NCBI RefSeq assembly: GCF_035506375.1 | Contig: NZ_DATJPM010000070.1 | Location: 1 to 13,134 of the forward strand | Length of the DNA: 13,134 bases | Source of the DNA: Methanocella sp. | GTDB taxonomy: Archaea > Halobacteriota > Methanocellia > Methanocellales > Methanocellaceae | Direction of reading: 5' to 3' | Shown here: in pieces, positions 1 to 7,394 of the stretch | How positions within the stretch are numbered: the stretch's first letter is position 1 | Layout of the letters: every line of letters begins with the position of its first letter | Notes under the pieces: model-generated | What the model was told of the DNA's origin: nothing | Database searches by the model: none | What the model saw: the letters and a program-made list of their open reading frames with translations, nothing else | Position numbers and translations under genes: made by a program

Positions 1-35
1 TGCCCATCGTGGTAAAGTTTTTAATAAGCAAAATT

Positions 36-139
36 GGGGTCTCCAGGGGGTAAGTAAGAGCGCTCCGCGCGGCATCAGCCCTCTTCAGGATATAAAAGTA
101 AGCAGGGGGTCTCCGAGGGGGCATCAGCCCCCTTCAGGA
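36..139. repeat. Pair of short direct repeats
   Basis: A composite unit occurs twice. GGGGTCTCC is seen at 36-44 and 106-114. The 20-mer GGCATCAGCCCTCTTCAGGA at 71-90 recurs at 120-139 with one change (T to C). In the second copy the two parts are adjacent and form a hairpin (AGGGGGC at 116-122 pairing with GCCCCCT at 127-133 around loop ATCA); in the first copy they are separated by about 27 bases including a GCGC-TCC-GCGC mini-hairpin. No reading frame or known element is recognised, and the function is unknown. Confidence 0.7.
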
Positions 140-149
140 AAATAAAAAA

Positions 150-254
150 GCGCCGTGTTCGCCGTGTCGCCGTGGTGAATTAAGTGCTGTGTCGCCGTGG
201 TGTCGCCGTGTCGAATTTTAAGGAGCGCCGTGTTCGCCGTGTCGCCGTGGTGAA
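150..254. repeat. GC-rich tandem repeat cluster (GTCGCCGTG family)
   Basis: A perfect 30-bp direct repeat is present at 150-179 and 225-254, starting GCGCCGTGTTCGCC and ending GTGGTGAA. Between the copies lies a degenerate third unit. The 12-mer GTCGCCGTGGTG occurs at 166-177, 191-202 and 241-252, that is with 25- and 50-bp steps. The cluster ends only 4 bases short of the DUF362 stop codon (minus strand, 259-261). The unit resembles the CCGTGCTCTTCGTGCC...GTGGTGAA sequence of the right-hand inverted repeat (about 20 of 27 bases by eye), so it may be a GC-shifted relative. It lacks the uniform repeat and spacer lengths of a CRISPR array. Confidence 0.75.
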
Positions 255-258
255 ATCC

Positions 259-1449
259 CTAGGCGGCCGCTTCGATCCTGAACTCGAACTCGCCGTCGGG
301 TATGCGCTCGAACAGCGGCGTATTGGCCGCATATCGCACGAAGGTGGGCAGCTCGAACACGTCGCCCCGGCGCAGGAGCCCCAGCGTATCGCAGGGAATA
401 ACCTCCGAGGCGTCGGCCGTAATGGCATAGACGGAGAACCCGGTGGTCGGGCCCAGGCCTACAGATTCCGAGAGCTTCAGGAAGTACTGGTCCGCGTAAG
501 ACCGCAGGAATTCCTCGTCGGGAACGCTGTGCAGCTCGCTGAGACTATAAGTCGCCTGGCTCGCCAGGAACTCGGGCGAAAAGCCGGCATAGTAGCTTTC
601 AGCGGCGTCGATGGTCGCCGGATTATCCACTGAGGCAAGAACTATATACTCCTGCCGGGGCTTTGCGGGACGGTAGAGCGGCCCGTCGCCTTCTCCGGAG
701 ACGATGCCTTCGATTATGCAGATCTCGTCCAGGTCGAAAGATTTCAAGATCGCGTCGTGCACCTGCACGAACGTCTCGCATAACAGCTTATAGCCCCGTG
801 CCATGTTCTTCCTGGAGATGCTCGACCAGAGCGGGTCGGCACAATAGTGCCCCTCGGCCCGGCGCGTAGAAGGCTCCAGCGCGCCGTACAGGTTTTTCAT
901 GGCGCCGGTGATCAGGGCGTTGCTATGCGATTTTAGCTTGGCGATATTGATGATGGCGTCGATCTCGCCGAAGATACTGTTCACGTCCAGCGAGGCGAAA
1001 TCCTCGTTCCAGGCCTTCGAAGGCGATATCTCCAAACGGTCGGAAGAGCCGTCTGTCAGCAGGTCATAGAGGGGCACGTCGCTGCCTTCCAGCAAGGACT
1101 CGCAGCCCATCTGGAGGAATACTCCCCTTGTTCCGCCGGGCCATTTCGTGCCCTCGGCGATGAACGGCCTGCCACCGTGGGATTTTATGAAGTCGCAGGC
1201 GGCCATGATGGAGAACGGGTCGGTGCAGACGTGGTTGTGGACCGTCAGGTCCGACTCCCTGGGGCCATATTTGAGCGACGGGTTCGGCGGCTGGGTAAAG
1301 TTCGGCTTGACCATCACAGTGCCGTTAAGCTCCAGCCTGTCGAGCTGGCCGTCTCTCTCCAGCGCTCGCAGCGCTTCCATTGTATTATCGTAAGCCGCCC
1401 GGCCCAGCGTGGGAGCCTCCCGGCTCACGGCAACGACGTCGAAGTTCAT
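259..1449 (-). CDS. DUF362 domain-containing protein
   Basis: This encodes a 396-aa protein of the DUF362 family, whose biochemical role is unsettled; members are often found in anaerobes and sometimes carry ferredoxin domains, which this one lacks. Family hallmarks seen are an early KPN motif (residues 48-50), a HGG segment (91-93), the central KLKSHSNALITGAMKNLYG block (171-189), and GEGDGP (252-257). The frame is open a further 59 codons upstream, but that extension is the out-of-frame shadow of the neighbouring zinc-ribbon gene. ATG 1449 is chosen because GGTGA (1455-1459) lies 5 nt upstream and contains the TGA stop of that gene, implying translational coupling. No signal peptide or membrane segment is seen, so it is probably cytoplasmic. 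Substrate and reaction cannot be given from sequence. Family assignment is fairly secure; function is unknown. Confidence 0.88.
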   Translation of the reverse strand: MNFDVVAVSREAPTLGRAAYDNTMEALRALERDGQLDRLELNGTVMVKPNFTQPPNPSLKYGPRESDLTVHNHVCTDPFSIMAACDFIKSHGGRPFIAEGTKWPGGTRGVFLQMGCESLLEGSDVPLYDLLTDGSSDRLEISPSKAWNEDFASLDVNSIFGEIDAIINIAKLKSHSNALITGAMKNLYGALEPSTRRAEGHYCADPLWSSISRKNMARGYKLLCETFVQVHDAILKSFDLDEICIIEGIVSGEGDGPLYRPAKPRQEYIVLASVDNPATIDAAESYYAGFSPEFLASQATYSLSELHSVPDEEFLRSYADQYFLKLSESVGLGPTTGFSVYAITADASEVIPCDTLGLLRRGDVFELPTFVRYAANTPLFERIPDGEFEFRIEAAA

Positions 1450-1454
1450 TGTGG

Positions 1455-1459
1455 TCACC
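1455..1459 (-). promoter_or_regulatory. Ribosome binding site fixing the DUF362 start
   Basis: GGTGA on the minus strand, 5 nt before ATG 1449, complementary to the archaeal 16S rRNA 3' end. Its last three bases are the stop codon of the upstream zinc-ribbon gene. This argues for coupled translation and against the much longer upstream start. Confidence 0.75.
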
Positions 1460-1646
1460 GCGCTATATTGCACTTTTTCGAATAATAGTGGAAAGAGAGG
1501 TCTTCGTAGCATCGGGGGCACAGCATGCCGTAGCCCTCCAGCTCGCGCATATCGTAGAGGCACAGCGGCTGCCCGCAGACGGCGCACTTCGCGCTCTCGT
1601 CGATGTTCCGCCCGCACCTGGAGCACTTCGTGAAGCTCCCTGTCAT
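1455..1646 (-). CDS. Small multi-cysteine zinc-ribbon protein
   Basis: This is a 63-aa protein with Cys at residues 8, 11, 21, 24, 29, 43, 46 and 59. CxxC pairs occur at 8/11, 21/24 and 43/46, enough for one or two zinc sites of the zinc-ribbon or treble-clef kind. A basic tail ends the protein and no membrane segment is seen. It lies directly upstream of the DUF362 gene with 5 nt between stop and start, so the two are almost certainly co-transcribed and probably co-translated. A TTG codon at 1661 would add five residues, but ATG 1646 is preferred because a TATA box centred near 1672 places the transcript start at this ATG (leaderless). Possible roles are a metal-binding adaptor or a nucleic-acid or protein-binding accessory to the DUF362 protein; nothing in the sequence decides between them. 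Confidence 0.75.
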   Translation of the reverse strand: MTGSFTKCSRCGRNIDESAKCAVCGQPLCLYDMRELEGYGMLCPRCYEDLSFHYYSKKCNIAR

Positions 1647-1667
1647 AAGGGGTCTTTTCAATCCGAT

Positions 1668-1677
1668 TTTATATTAA
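1668..1677 (-). promoter_or_regulatory. TATA box for zinc-ribbon/DUF362 operon
   Basis: TTAATATAAA on the minus strand. Its centre is about 26 nt upstream of ATG 1646, the usual box-to-start distance in archaea, which predicts a leaderless mRNA. Confidence 0.5.
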
Positions 1678-1770
1678 TGTTGACCGCCGAAAGTACGCTA
1701 TTAAATAAATGGCGCATTTGTTATCATTGGGCCCGAACTTTTATCTAAACCGCTAATTTTTTATTAAGAG

Positions 1771-1776
1771 TATATA
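1771..1776 (+). promoter_or_regulatory. Possible TATA box for the small membrane protein gene
   Basis: TATATA, centred about 60 nt before ATG 1834. It predicts transcription starting near 1799 and a leader of about 35 nt. The 187-bp gap between the divergent genes at 1646 and 1834 holds other AT-rich stretches (1699-1712, 1738-1746) that could serve instead. Confidence 0.35.
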
Positions 1777-1833
1777 CCGCGCCGTGTATAACGCAGGCAA
1801 CGTATTTCGAAGTTGTTGAACGTTGAAAGTTTT

Positions 1834-2040
1834 ATGGACGCCAGAGGATTCTTATTCACTTGCCTGGCATTGATCACCGGCAGTATCGTGCTCTTGCCCA
1901 TGTCCGCCCACTTCGGGATATCGGGCAGCACAGCATCGATTCTCGCTTCGCTCTCGTTGCTGGGAGGCATCGGGGCGGCGTTCCTGACTGCGCATAAGGA
2001 GATGGAATCGGCAGGCGATGCCCGACGTAAGGCACCATAG
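1834..2040 (+). CDS. Small two-helix membrane protein, hypothetical
   Basis: This 68-aa product has two hydrophobic stretches, roughly residues 6-23 and 31-53, joined by a short polar turn, and a charged C-terminal tail (KEMESAGDARRKAP). It looks like a small integral membrane protein of a helical hairpin type. No family is recognised. ATG 1834 was chosen over an in-frame TTG at 1813 because the extra seven residues add nothing typical and TTG is a weak start. No clear ribosome binding site precedes it (the upstream bases read GAACGTTGAAAGTTTT). It diverges from the zinc-ribbon gene and converges on the pilus operon. Hydrophobic patterning and an open frame in a region free of other genes support it, but at this length it could be spurious. 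Confidence 0.5.
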   Translation: MDARGFLFTCLALITGSIVLLPMSAHFGISGSTASILASLSLLGGIGAAFLTAHKEMESAGDARRKAP

Positions 2041-2126
2041 GCCCGTCAAAAATGTCGTACAGGATTAAGGCATAGTGCCACGATTCACATCGGGGATGAT
2101 AAAAACATGGTGGCAGTCATCTAGTA

Positions 2127-2138
2127 TTTTTTAAAAAA
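2127..2138. terminator. Shared T-tract terminator between convergent genes
   Basis: TTTTTTAAAAAA is a perfect dyad giving a T6 tract on each strand. It lies in the 180-bp gap between the convergent stop codons at 2040 (plus) and 2221 (minus). Archaeal RNA polymerase stops at T-rich tracts, so this could end both transcripts. The rest of the gap contains an 11-base near-repeat (GGCAGTCATCT at 2112-2122, GGCAGTCGTCT at 2156-2166) and a small GC palindrome (2204-2211). Confidence 0.45.
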
Positions 2139-2220
2139 CCCTGGTTAGATTACATGGCAGTCGTCTGGCAGGCCCCCAGAGAATAACGCCAGGATGGCCG
2201 GATGCCCGGGCCCCGAAGCA

Positions 2221-2985
2221 CTATGCGATATCCCTGGACGTATCGATTGTAATGCGGTCGGTCACGCGGAACTTGATAAAGTCGGTGATGGGGCTCATGC
2301 CCCGGATCTTGGGCAGGGTCAGCTTATTGATGATCTTATCGCCCTTCCGCTCCAGGTCGATGTCGAATATCACATCGCACCAGTACTGGACGCGGTTTTC
2401 CACAGACTCGTGGTGTATGCCTTTTATCATCATAAGGTAGCAGATGCTATTGCCGTCGTTGATGATATCGTAGATCTTATCCAGGATAGGCTTAAGCGTG
2501 TCACTTTCGATGCCCACCTCCAGCAAAAAGCTAAAGCTGTCGAAGATTATTGTAAAATTTTTCTCATTCCGGATCTTCAGGGAATCCAGCCACTCATTAA
2601 TATACTGCACGAGCTTTTTCGAAGCCCATTGCCGGTCCGGAGTATCGTGCAGTATCTTATGATAATACTCGTCGTGGAGGTCGATGAATTCAACGTTGTT
2701 CGATTCGAAGTCGAGCTCCATCATGTGCCGCTTTATATACCGCGGGTTCTTGTGCGTCGTAATGTAATAGGTCTTACGGGGAATCGTCAGCTCGAAGAGA
2801 AAGACTTCCGGCATTGACTTAGGGTTTGCGGAAAAATAGACAAGAGCACCGCTAGGCAGGCCCCCGTTCAGATTTCGGTCCAGTATGTCGACTCCGGTGG
2901 GAAGCCTCGCTATTTCGACGGCGGGCTCGTTTCCAGAGGGATTACTAGCCACCCGGTCTCCCATAGTTTCAGGTATAATACTCAC
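2221..2985 (-). CDS. FlaH/KaiC-like RecA-fold protein with a degenerate P-loop
   Basis: This 254-aa protein has the layout of single-domain RAD55/KaiC/FlaH ATPases. It opens with the family signature LPTGVDILDRNLNGGLPSG (28-46), which leads into the strand where the Walker A loop should follow. Here that loop reads SANPKSMPEVF (52-62), with no GxxGxGK[ST], so the canonical ATP-binding lysine and threonine are missing. A Walker B-like strand, FTIIFDSFSF (144-153), is kept. It follows the FlaJ-like platform gene with a 15-nt gap, in an operon with the secretion ATPase, just as archaellum FlaH accompanies FlaI and FlaJ. The likely role is a scaffold or regulator docking on the motor base, which is inference. 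The start used is GTG 2985; ATG 2964 (MGDRVASN) is a possible alternative, and neither has a good ribosome site. It could instead be a KaiC-like signalling protein unrelated to the machine. Confidence 0.8.
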   Translation of the reverse strand: MSIIPETMGDRVASNPSGNEPAVEIARLPTGVDILDRNLNGGLPSGALVYFSANPKSMPEVFLFELTIPRKTYYITTHKNPRYIKRHMMELDFESNNVEFIDLHDEYYHKILHDTPDRQWASKKLVQYINEWLDSLKIRNEKNFTIIFDSFSFLLEVGIESDTLKPILDKIYDIINDGNSICYLMMIKGIHHESVENRVQYWCDVIFDIDLERKGDKIINKLTLPKIRGMSPITDFIKFRVTDRITIDTSRDIA

Positions 2986-3000
2986 CCATTTTTTCGGAGA

Positions 3001-5034
3001 CTATATGAATAGCGCGAACATCACATATGCGATGATCATCATTACGATAGCGTATTTCAAGCCTGACATTACTCTTCCTTCGCCCATCACTCCAGCGAGT
3101 ATTCCGGCGAATAATCCTTGAATTATGGCCGCATGGAAGAACAGGCGGTAATAGTCAGCAGGATTAAAAGTCGATATAAAGGTTGCGCCGGAGCCATAGG
3201 AGGAGCCCTGTGTGGCCGCGGCGTTGGTATTACCCGCGGTGGCCATGACCGGTATGAAGCTGGACGAGAGCGTGTAGACGCAGTAGATAAACACGCAGAA
3301 CGACATGAAGATGATGACCACGTAAATGAGCATGCCGTCCGAACGCTCTTTTTTAATCTGCTCGCCCATTTTGGCATCGTTGGCCGCCACGTTCAGGACA
3401 TCGCGTATATCGCCGCTCGACTCCGCGGCCTTCGTGATAAGGGTGATAACCCGTGTTGCGAGGGATGTGTTCAGGGAGTTCGCGAACATCTTGAGGGCCG
3501 TGTTCACGTCCGTGCCCCACGAGACGTTCCGGTTGATCTTCTGGACCTCCTTGCTGATAGTCCCGAAGTTCGAGTTGCTTATGAGAGCGATCGACTGCGT
3601 CAGAGTCATGCCCGTCTCGTTCGTCGACGCCAGCTTCTTCAGGAAGTCGGGCATCTCCGCCGAGATCTTCCGCTCCCGCCTGCTCTTTGTTTCAAAGAAG
3701 AGTGAAAGCGGTATCATAATGATAAGGATGACGAATATGATTATATCATCGAAGTACCCTATGAGGGGGCCAAAGAGAATGAACGGGTCTCCCGAGTTCG
3801 CCGCCTTAGTGTGCTGAAGTTGCGCTGTGTCCGTTATCGCCTGGGAGAGATTTCCGGAGGTCAGCAAAATGTATACGATGATAAAGAGGACCGCGACCGG
3901 CACGCTGATCACCAGCGAAAGCATGGGCTTTTCCAGGATGGGCCCGATCGGGTTCGCCATGAACTCCTTGAACTTCAGGTTTTTCTTTCCAGTCTTCATC
4001 TTCTCGATCATTTTATGATCTTCTGCGGGGCGCCCGGAATCTTCGGCCGGCACCTTATCATAGACGTTGGTTCTCACGATCTCGAACTTATTCGCCGCCT
4101 CTTCCTCGCCGGGCGTGAGCATGCTGATCAGGACGATGAACATGACGGAGCCCAGCGGGAGCATACCGTAGATGATCACGTATAATAGCGTGGGGCTGCC
4201 GCCGTTCATGATGGTCATGACCGACGACATGATGATGATGAAGAGCGGCCCGGCGACGAATCCCGTCACATAGGACTCAGCGATCAGCCCGAGTATCTCG
4301 AGGAAGGATTTCTGGTCCTGCAGCAGACGCTGCTGGTACTGGTCCGTCTTGCCCAGCAGGTACACCGTCACGTTGCCGCCCGCGTCGATGACCGACAGCA
4401 GATTCGTCAGCAAGTCCTGGAGCATATCCGAGGACGTCTGGTTGACACAATTAATAATGGCCGTCCGGAGGTCGCTGCCGAAGTAGTCCATGTCGCGTAT
4501 GATAATGCCTATCTCGCGGGATATTTCGCCGTACGTGCTCTCGGCCGCGTTCAGCGCCCGCAGAATGCTGATGATATCCATGCCGCCCTTGGAGAGGGCG
4601 TACATGAACGTCACGGCGTAAGGTATCTGCTTGTTGATCTTGGACTTTCGATCGCTGGCGTTGATGGACGGGATGAGCATGATGACCGTATACGTGATGT
4701 AATATCCGAACACGGCCATGATGGACATGCCGAGGAAAATGACGATTATATCGGTGAAGGGCGTGATCCAGGCCAGCGATTCAGGCATATGGATATTGGT
4801 GAAGTTGCCATTTTTATTGATAATGCCGAGGATAAGGAACGCGATGACGACCCCGAGCAGCGCCCCGACAAACCCGACGATCATCGACACGAGATATGCC
4901 ACAGAGGCGTAGATCTCGTAAGGCTGGTTCATATGGGCCTGGCGGAGCTGCTTCTGGAGAGAGTAAAAACGTTCTTTGTGCTTGCGCACTTCTCCGCCGA
5001 ATATGACGTGAGCTATCGTGCTGAATTCGTCCAT
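3001..5034 (-). CDS. Archaeal type IV pilus/secretion platform protein (double T2SF domain, FlaJ/TadC-like)
   Basis: This 677-aa polytopic membrane protein is the inner-membrane platform on which the secretion ATPase acts. Two T2SF domains are visible, at about 137-265 and 459-590, each a cytoplasmic helical block followed by membrane helices. Hydrophobic segments lie near 45-72, 90-121, 255-277, 283-306, 371-392, 418-447, 567-598 and 629-677. The duplicated arrangement is that of archaeal FlaJ and its relatives, but this protein is longer than a typical FlaJ (about 550 aa), with a charged linker at about 308-365 and an Ala/Ser/Gly-rich outward loop at about 599-620. A GEGR motif (651-654) sits between the last two helices. 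The start ATG 5034 is 9 nt after the upstream ATPase stop; an AGGCGG-like site overlaps that stop. No pilin gene is nearby, so whether it builds a pilus or secretes protein is open. Confidence 0.92.
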   Translation of the reverse strand: MDEFSTIAHVIFGGEVRKHKERFYSLQKQLRQAHMNQPYEIYASVAYLVSMIVGFVGALLGVVIAFLILGIINKNGNFTNIHMPESLAWITPFTDIIVIFLGMSIMAVFGYYITYTVIMLIPSINASDRKSKINKQIPYAVTFMYALSKGGMDIISILRALNAAESTYGEISREIGIIIRDMDYFGSDLRTAIINCVNQTSSDMLQDLLTNLLSVIDAGGNVTVYLLGKTDQYQQRLLQDQKSFLEILGLIAESYVTGFVAGPLFIIIMSSVMTIMNGGSPTLLYVIIYGMLPLGSVMFIVLISMLTPGEEEAANKFEIVRTNVYDKVPAEDSGRPAEDHKMIEKMKTGKKNLKFKEFMANPIGPILEKPMLSLVISVPVAVLFIIVYILLTSGNLSQAITDTAQLQHTKAANSGDPFILFGPLIGYFDDIIIFVILIIMIPLSLFFETKSRRERKISAEMPDFLKKLASTNETGMTLTQSIALISNSNFGTISKEVQKINRNVSWGTDVNTALKMFANSLNTSLATRVITLITKAAESSGDIRDVLNVAANDAKMGEQIKKERSDGMLIYVVIIFMSFCVFIYCVYTLSSSFIPVMATAGNTNAAATQGSSYGSGATFISTFNPADYYRLFFHAAIIQGLFAGILAGVMGEGRVMSGLKYAIVMMIIAYVMFALFI

Positions 5035-5043
5035 GCCGACCGC

Positions 5044-7239
5044 CTATTCCTTAATGCCCAGCTTCTCCAGCACACGGTCCGGCTTGACGGAGTAGGCGTG
5101 GATGATCGCGGCTATCTGCTTGAACTCGCGCACGTTGTTGTTCAGCATATACTCGATCACTCTCTGTCTACGTCCCAGCTCGTTATTCAATTCACGCTTA
5201 CTCCAGGCACGGCGCTGTGCGATCTCCGTCAGCACACGCGAGTCGCCGATACGGTCGAACTTATCCGTGGACGAGTTCCAGACAAAGATATCGTTCGTCC
5301 GGATGTTCCTGGTATTCGGGTCGATGTCGTTGATCTCGACGAGCTTCATGTTACGCCTGACACGCTTGTTCTTCAGGTATGTCTGAGCCTGGATGCTGAT
5401 GATGTCGAGCGCCGTGATCATCGTCCTGGGGACGCTGATGGGCGGGTTCTCCAGCCGGTGGATGGCGGACTCGACTGAGTCGGCGTGCATGGTCGAGAAT
5501 GTAGTGTGGCCCGTCGACATGGCCTGGAATAAGGTCAGCGCTTCCTTACCACGGACTTCGCCGACCAGCAGGTATTCGGGCCTTTGCCGCAGCGCCGCCT
5601 TTAGCAGGTCGAATATTTCGATGGCACCCTTCCCGTCTGCGGCGAAGGAGTCCCGGGTCAGGCCGGGTATCCAGTTCATGTGCGGTAATTTTAACTCACG
5701 GGTATCTTCCAGCGAGATGACTTTCGCCTTGGGCGGTATGAACAGGGAGACGGCGTTCAGCGACGACGTCTTGCCGGATGCCGTGCCGCCCGAGAAGATG
5801 AGCGACTTGTTGTTCTCGATACACAGCCACAGATAGGCCATCTCTTCGCTCGAGAAGGTGTTCCAGGCGACCAGGTCGATGGGCGTTATGGGCACTTCCT
5901 TGAACTTACGGATGGTGAAGGTGCTGCCGCGGGTCGTGACTTCCTTGCCCAGCGTCATCTGGATACGGGAGCCGTCGGGCATCGTCGCATCTACCATGGG
6001 CTCGGCGATGGAGATGTGCTTGCCGCACCTCTGTGCCAGCCGGATGACGTACGAGTCGAGCGGCTTCTCGCCATACACGATGTTAGTCATGATGTTCTCG
6101 TAGTTCTTATGGTAAAGGAAGATGGGCGTGTCGAAGCCGTTGTTCGAGATATCCTCGATGAAGTTGTCGTGCATGATGGGGTTGATCTTGCCGAACTCGA
6201 GATAGTCCCTGTCAATGTAATACATGATCTTATAGTACGACTTGGTATCGATCTTCCCGATGTAATCGTTGATGATCTGCGTGGTCTTATCCTTGAGCAG
6301 CTCTTTCTTATCGGTTTTCGCGTCCAGGTTCTCGATCATGAGGACGTCCTGGAGCCGGTCATAAACCTCGACGAGCAGTTCCTTTTCAAATACTGTCAGG
6401 GACGGCTCACATACATAATAGAGATAGTTGTTCGTTCCCTCGTTGTAGAGGATGACGACGAACGCGTACGGCTCATCGACCCAGTAGCGCTCGACCTCCT
6501 CATAGCCATTGACGCCCGGGAACGAGGCCATTGTGCCATGCTTTTCGACGTCGTAAGGCTCGAAGACGATCTTCTGGCGGACATTTTTCTTTTTATCCTT
6601 TTTATCCTTGCCCTTGCCTGCCTTCTCCTCTTCGGCATCCTTAGCGATTTCCGCTCCGGGCTTGATTATCGTGGTAAGCTCCTGTAGCAGCTCATCATCG
6701 TTTTCTAAGCTATGGTGGGCTGTCGCCAGCGTGGCGGCTTCCAGACCGCTGGGCATGGCGGTCCTTACCTCGGGGCTTTCGGCCTGGGGCTCTGTCGCGA
6801 TGGGGACGACGGGCACGGACTCCGCGGAGACTTTTCCGACATTGTCTAAAATATTATTTAACGGCATGTCATCGGCCTCGGTCTCCTTTGCCTTTTCCGG
6901 CACAGGCACGGCCGCAGGCTCTGGTGAAGCCGGGGTATTTAAGCCGGGAGTAGTAGTAGCTGTGGGAACGCTTCGGAACAGTCGGCTTATCCTTTCATCG
7001 TGTGTATCGATAGGGCTCTCCTCCTTCGGAGGTGACATATCGCTATCGACTCCATGGTATCCGGCGATACTCGACTCATCGGCCATCTTTTCCGCGGGCG
7101 GCTGTTCTGGTGTACCCGCTTCATTCTCCTTGTTGTAAACTTTCTTTTTCATCAGGCCGTAGAATGTTTTTTTATCCGCTTCGTGATGCCCTAGATCAAG
7201 GTCTTTTTCGGTTCCTGACACGGTTTTACACTTCCCCAT
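5044..7239 (-). CDS. GspE/TadA-family type II/IV secretion ATPase
   Basis: This 731-aa hexameric motor ATPase powers pilus assembly or secretion at the cytoplasmic membrane. Motifs are intact: Walker A GGTASGKT (484-491), Asp box SLEDTRELK (509-517), Walker B LLVGEVRG (557-564) and His box STGHTTFSTMHADS (575-588). A globular N-terminal domain runs from about 222 to 440. Before it lies an unusual region of about 215 residues, rich in Pro, Glu, Ala, Ser and Thr, ending in the lysine-rich patch KGKDKKDKKK (209-218); it looks disordered. The C-terminus (after about 620) carries an extra basic region typical of archaeal members. It is the first gene of a three-gene operon with the FlaJ-like platform and the FlaH-like protein. 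ATG 7239 is used; ATG 7152 (residue 30) is a possible later start. A TATA box lies about 78 nt upstream. Family certain, exact machine unknown. Confidence 0.95.
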   Translation of the reverse strand: MGKCKTVSGTEKDLDLGHHEADKKTFYGLMKKKVYNKENEAGTPEQPPAEKMADESSIAGYHGVDSDMSPPKEESPIDTHDERISRLFRSVPTATTTPGLNTPASPEPAAVPVPEKAKETEADDMPLNNILDNVGKVSAESVPVVPIATEPQAESPEVRTAMPSGLEAATLATAHHSLENDDELLQELTTIIKPGAEIAKDAEEEKAGKGKDKKDKKKNVRQKIVFEPYDVEKHGTMASFPGVNGYEEVERYWVDEPYAFVVILYNEGTNNYLYYVCEPSLTVFEKELLVEVYDRLQDVLMIENLDAKTDKKELLKDKTTQIINDYIGKIDTKSYYKIMYYIDRDYLEFGKINPIMHDNFIEDISNNGFDTPIFLYHKNYENIMTNIVYGEKPLDSYVIRLAQRCGKHISIAEPMVDATMPDGSRIQMTLGKEVTTRGSTFTIRKFKEVPITPIDLVAWNTFSSEEMAYLWLCIENNKSLIFSGGTASGKTSSLNAVSLFIPPKAKVISLEDTRELKLPHMNWIPGLTRDSFAADGKGAIEIFDLLKAALRQRPEYLLVGEVRGKEALTLFQAMSTGHTTFSTMHADSVESAIHRLENPPISVPRTMITALDIISIQAQTYLKNKRVRRNMKLVEINDIDPNTRNIRTNDIFVWNSSTDKFDRIGDSRVLTEIAQRRAWSKRELNNELGRRQRVIEYMLNNNVREFKQIAAIIHAYSVKPDRVLEKLGIKE

Positions 7240-7313
7240 GCTTTTTCTTTTGCCCTTTCAGGATAATAATCTCTAATGATTTGGCGTAATTATAATCATA
7301 TCGACCGTAAGGG

Positions 7314-7321
7314 TATATAAA
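7314..7321 (-). promoter_or_regulatory. TATA box for the pilus/secretion operon
   Basis: TTTATATA on the minus strand is a textbook archaeal box A. Transcription would start near 7291, giving a leader of about 50 nt before ATG 7239. The 180-bp gap (7240-7419) is very AT-rich and otherwise holds only the terminator of the upstream operon. Confidence 0.6.
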
Positions 7322-7394
7322 CTTGGCGTATAAGCCCTCGATAAACAGGAAAGAATAAATAAATAAATTTCGTTTTTTACTAAAAATTTGGTTA

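Noticed and set aside
116..133. GC hairpin as a terminator for the DUF362 transcript
   Set aside because: No T tract follows on the minus strand; it fits better as part of the local repeat.
150..254. CRISPR array
   Set aside because: Repeat units overlap and vary in length, spacers are not unique segments of even size, and no cas gene is present.
1450..1626. 59-codon upstream extension of the DUF362 frame
   Set aside because: The residues are Arg-rich and unlike the family, they overlap the zinc-ribbon gene out of frame, and a good GGTGA site marks ATG 1449.
2194..2817. 207-codon plus-strand open frame
   Set aside because: It lies antisense to the FlaH-like gene, which has clear family motifs; the plus-strand product has none.
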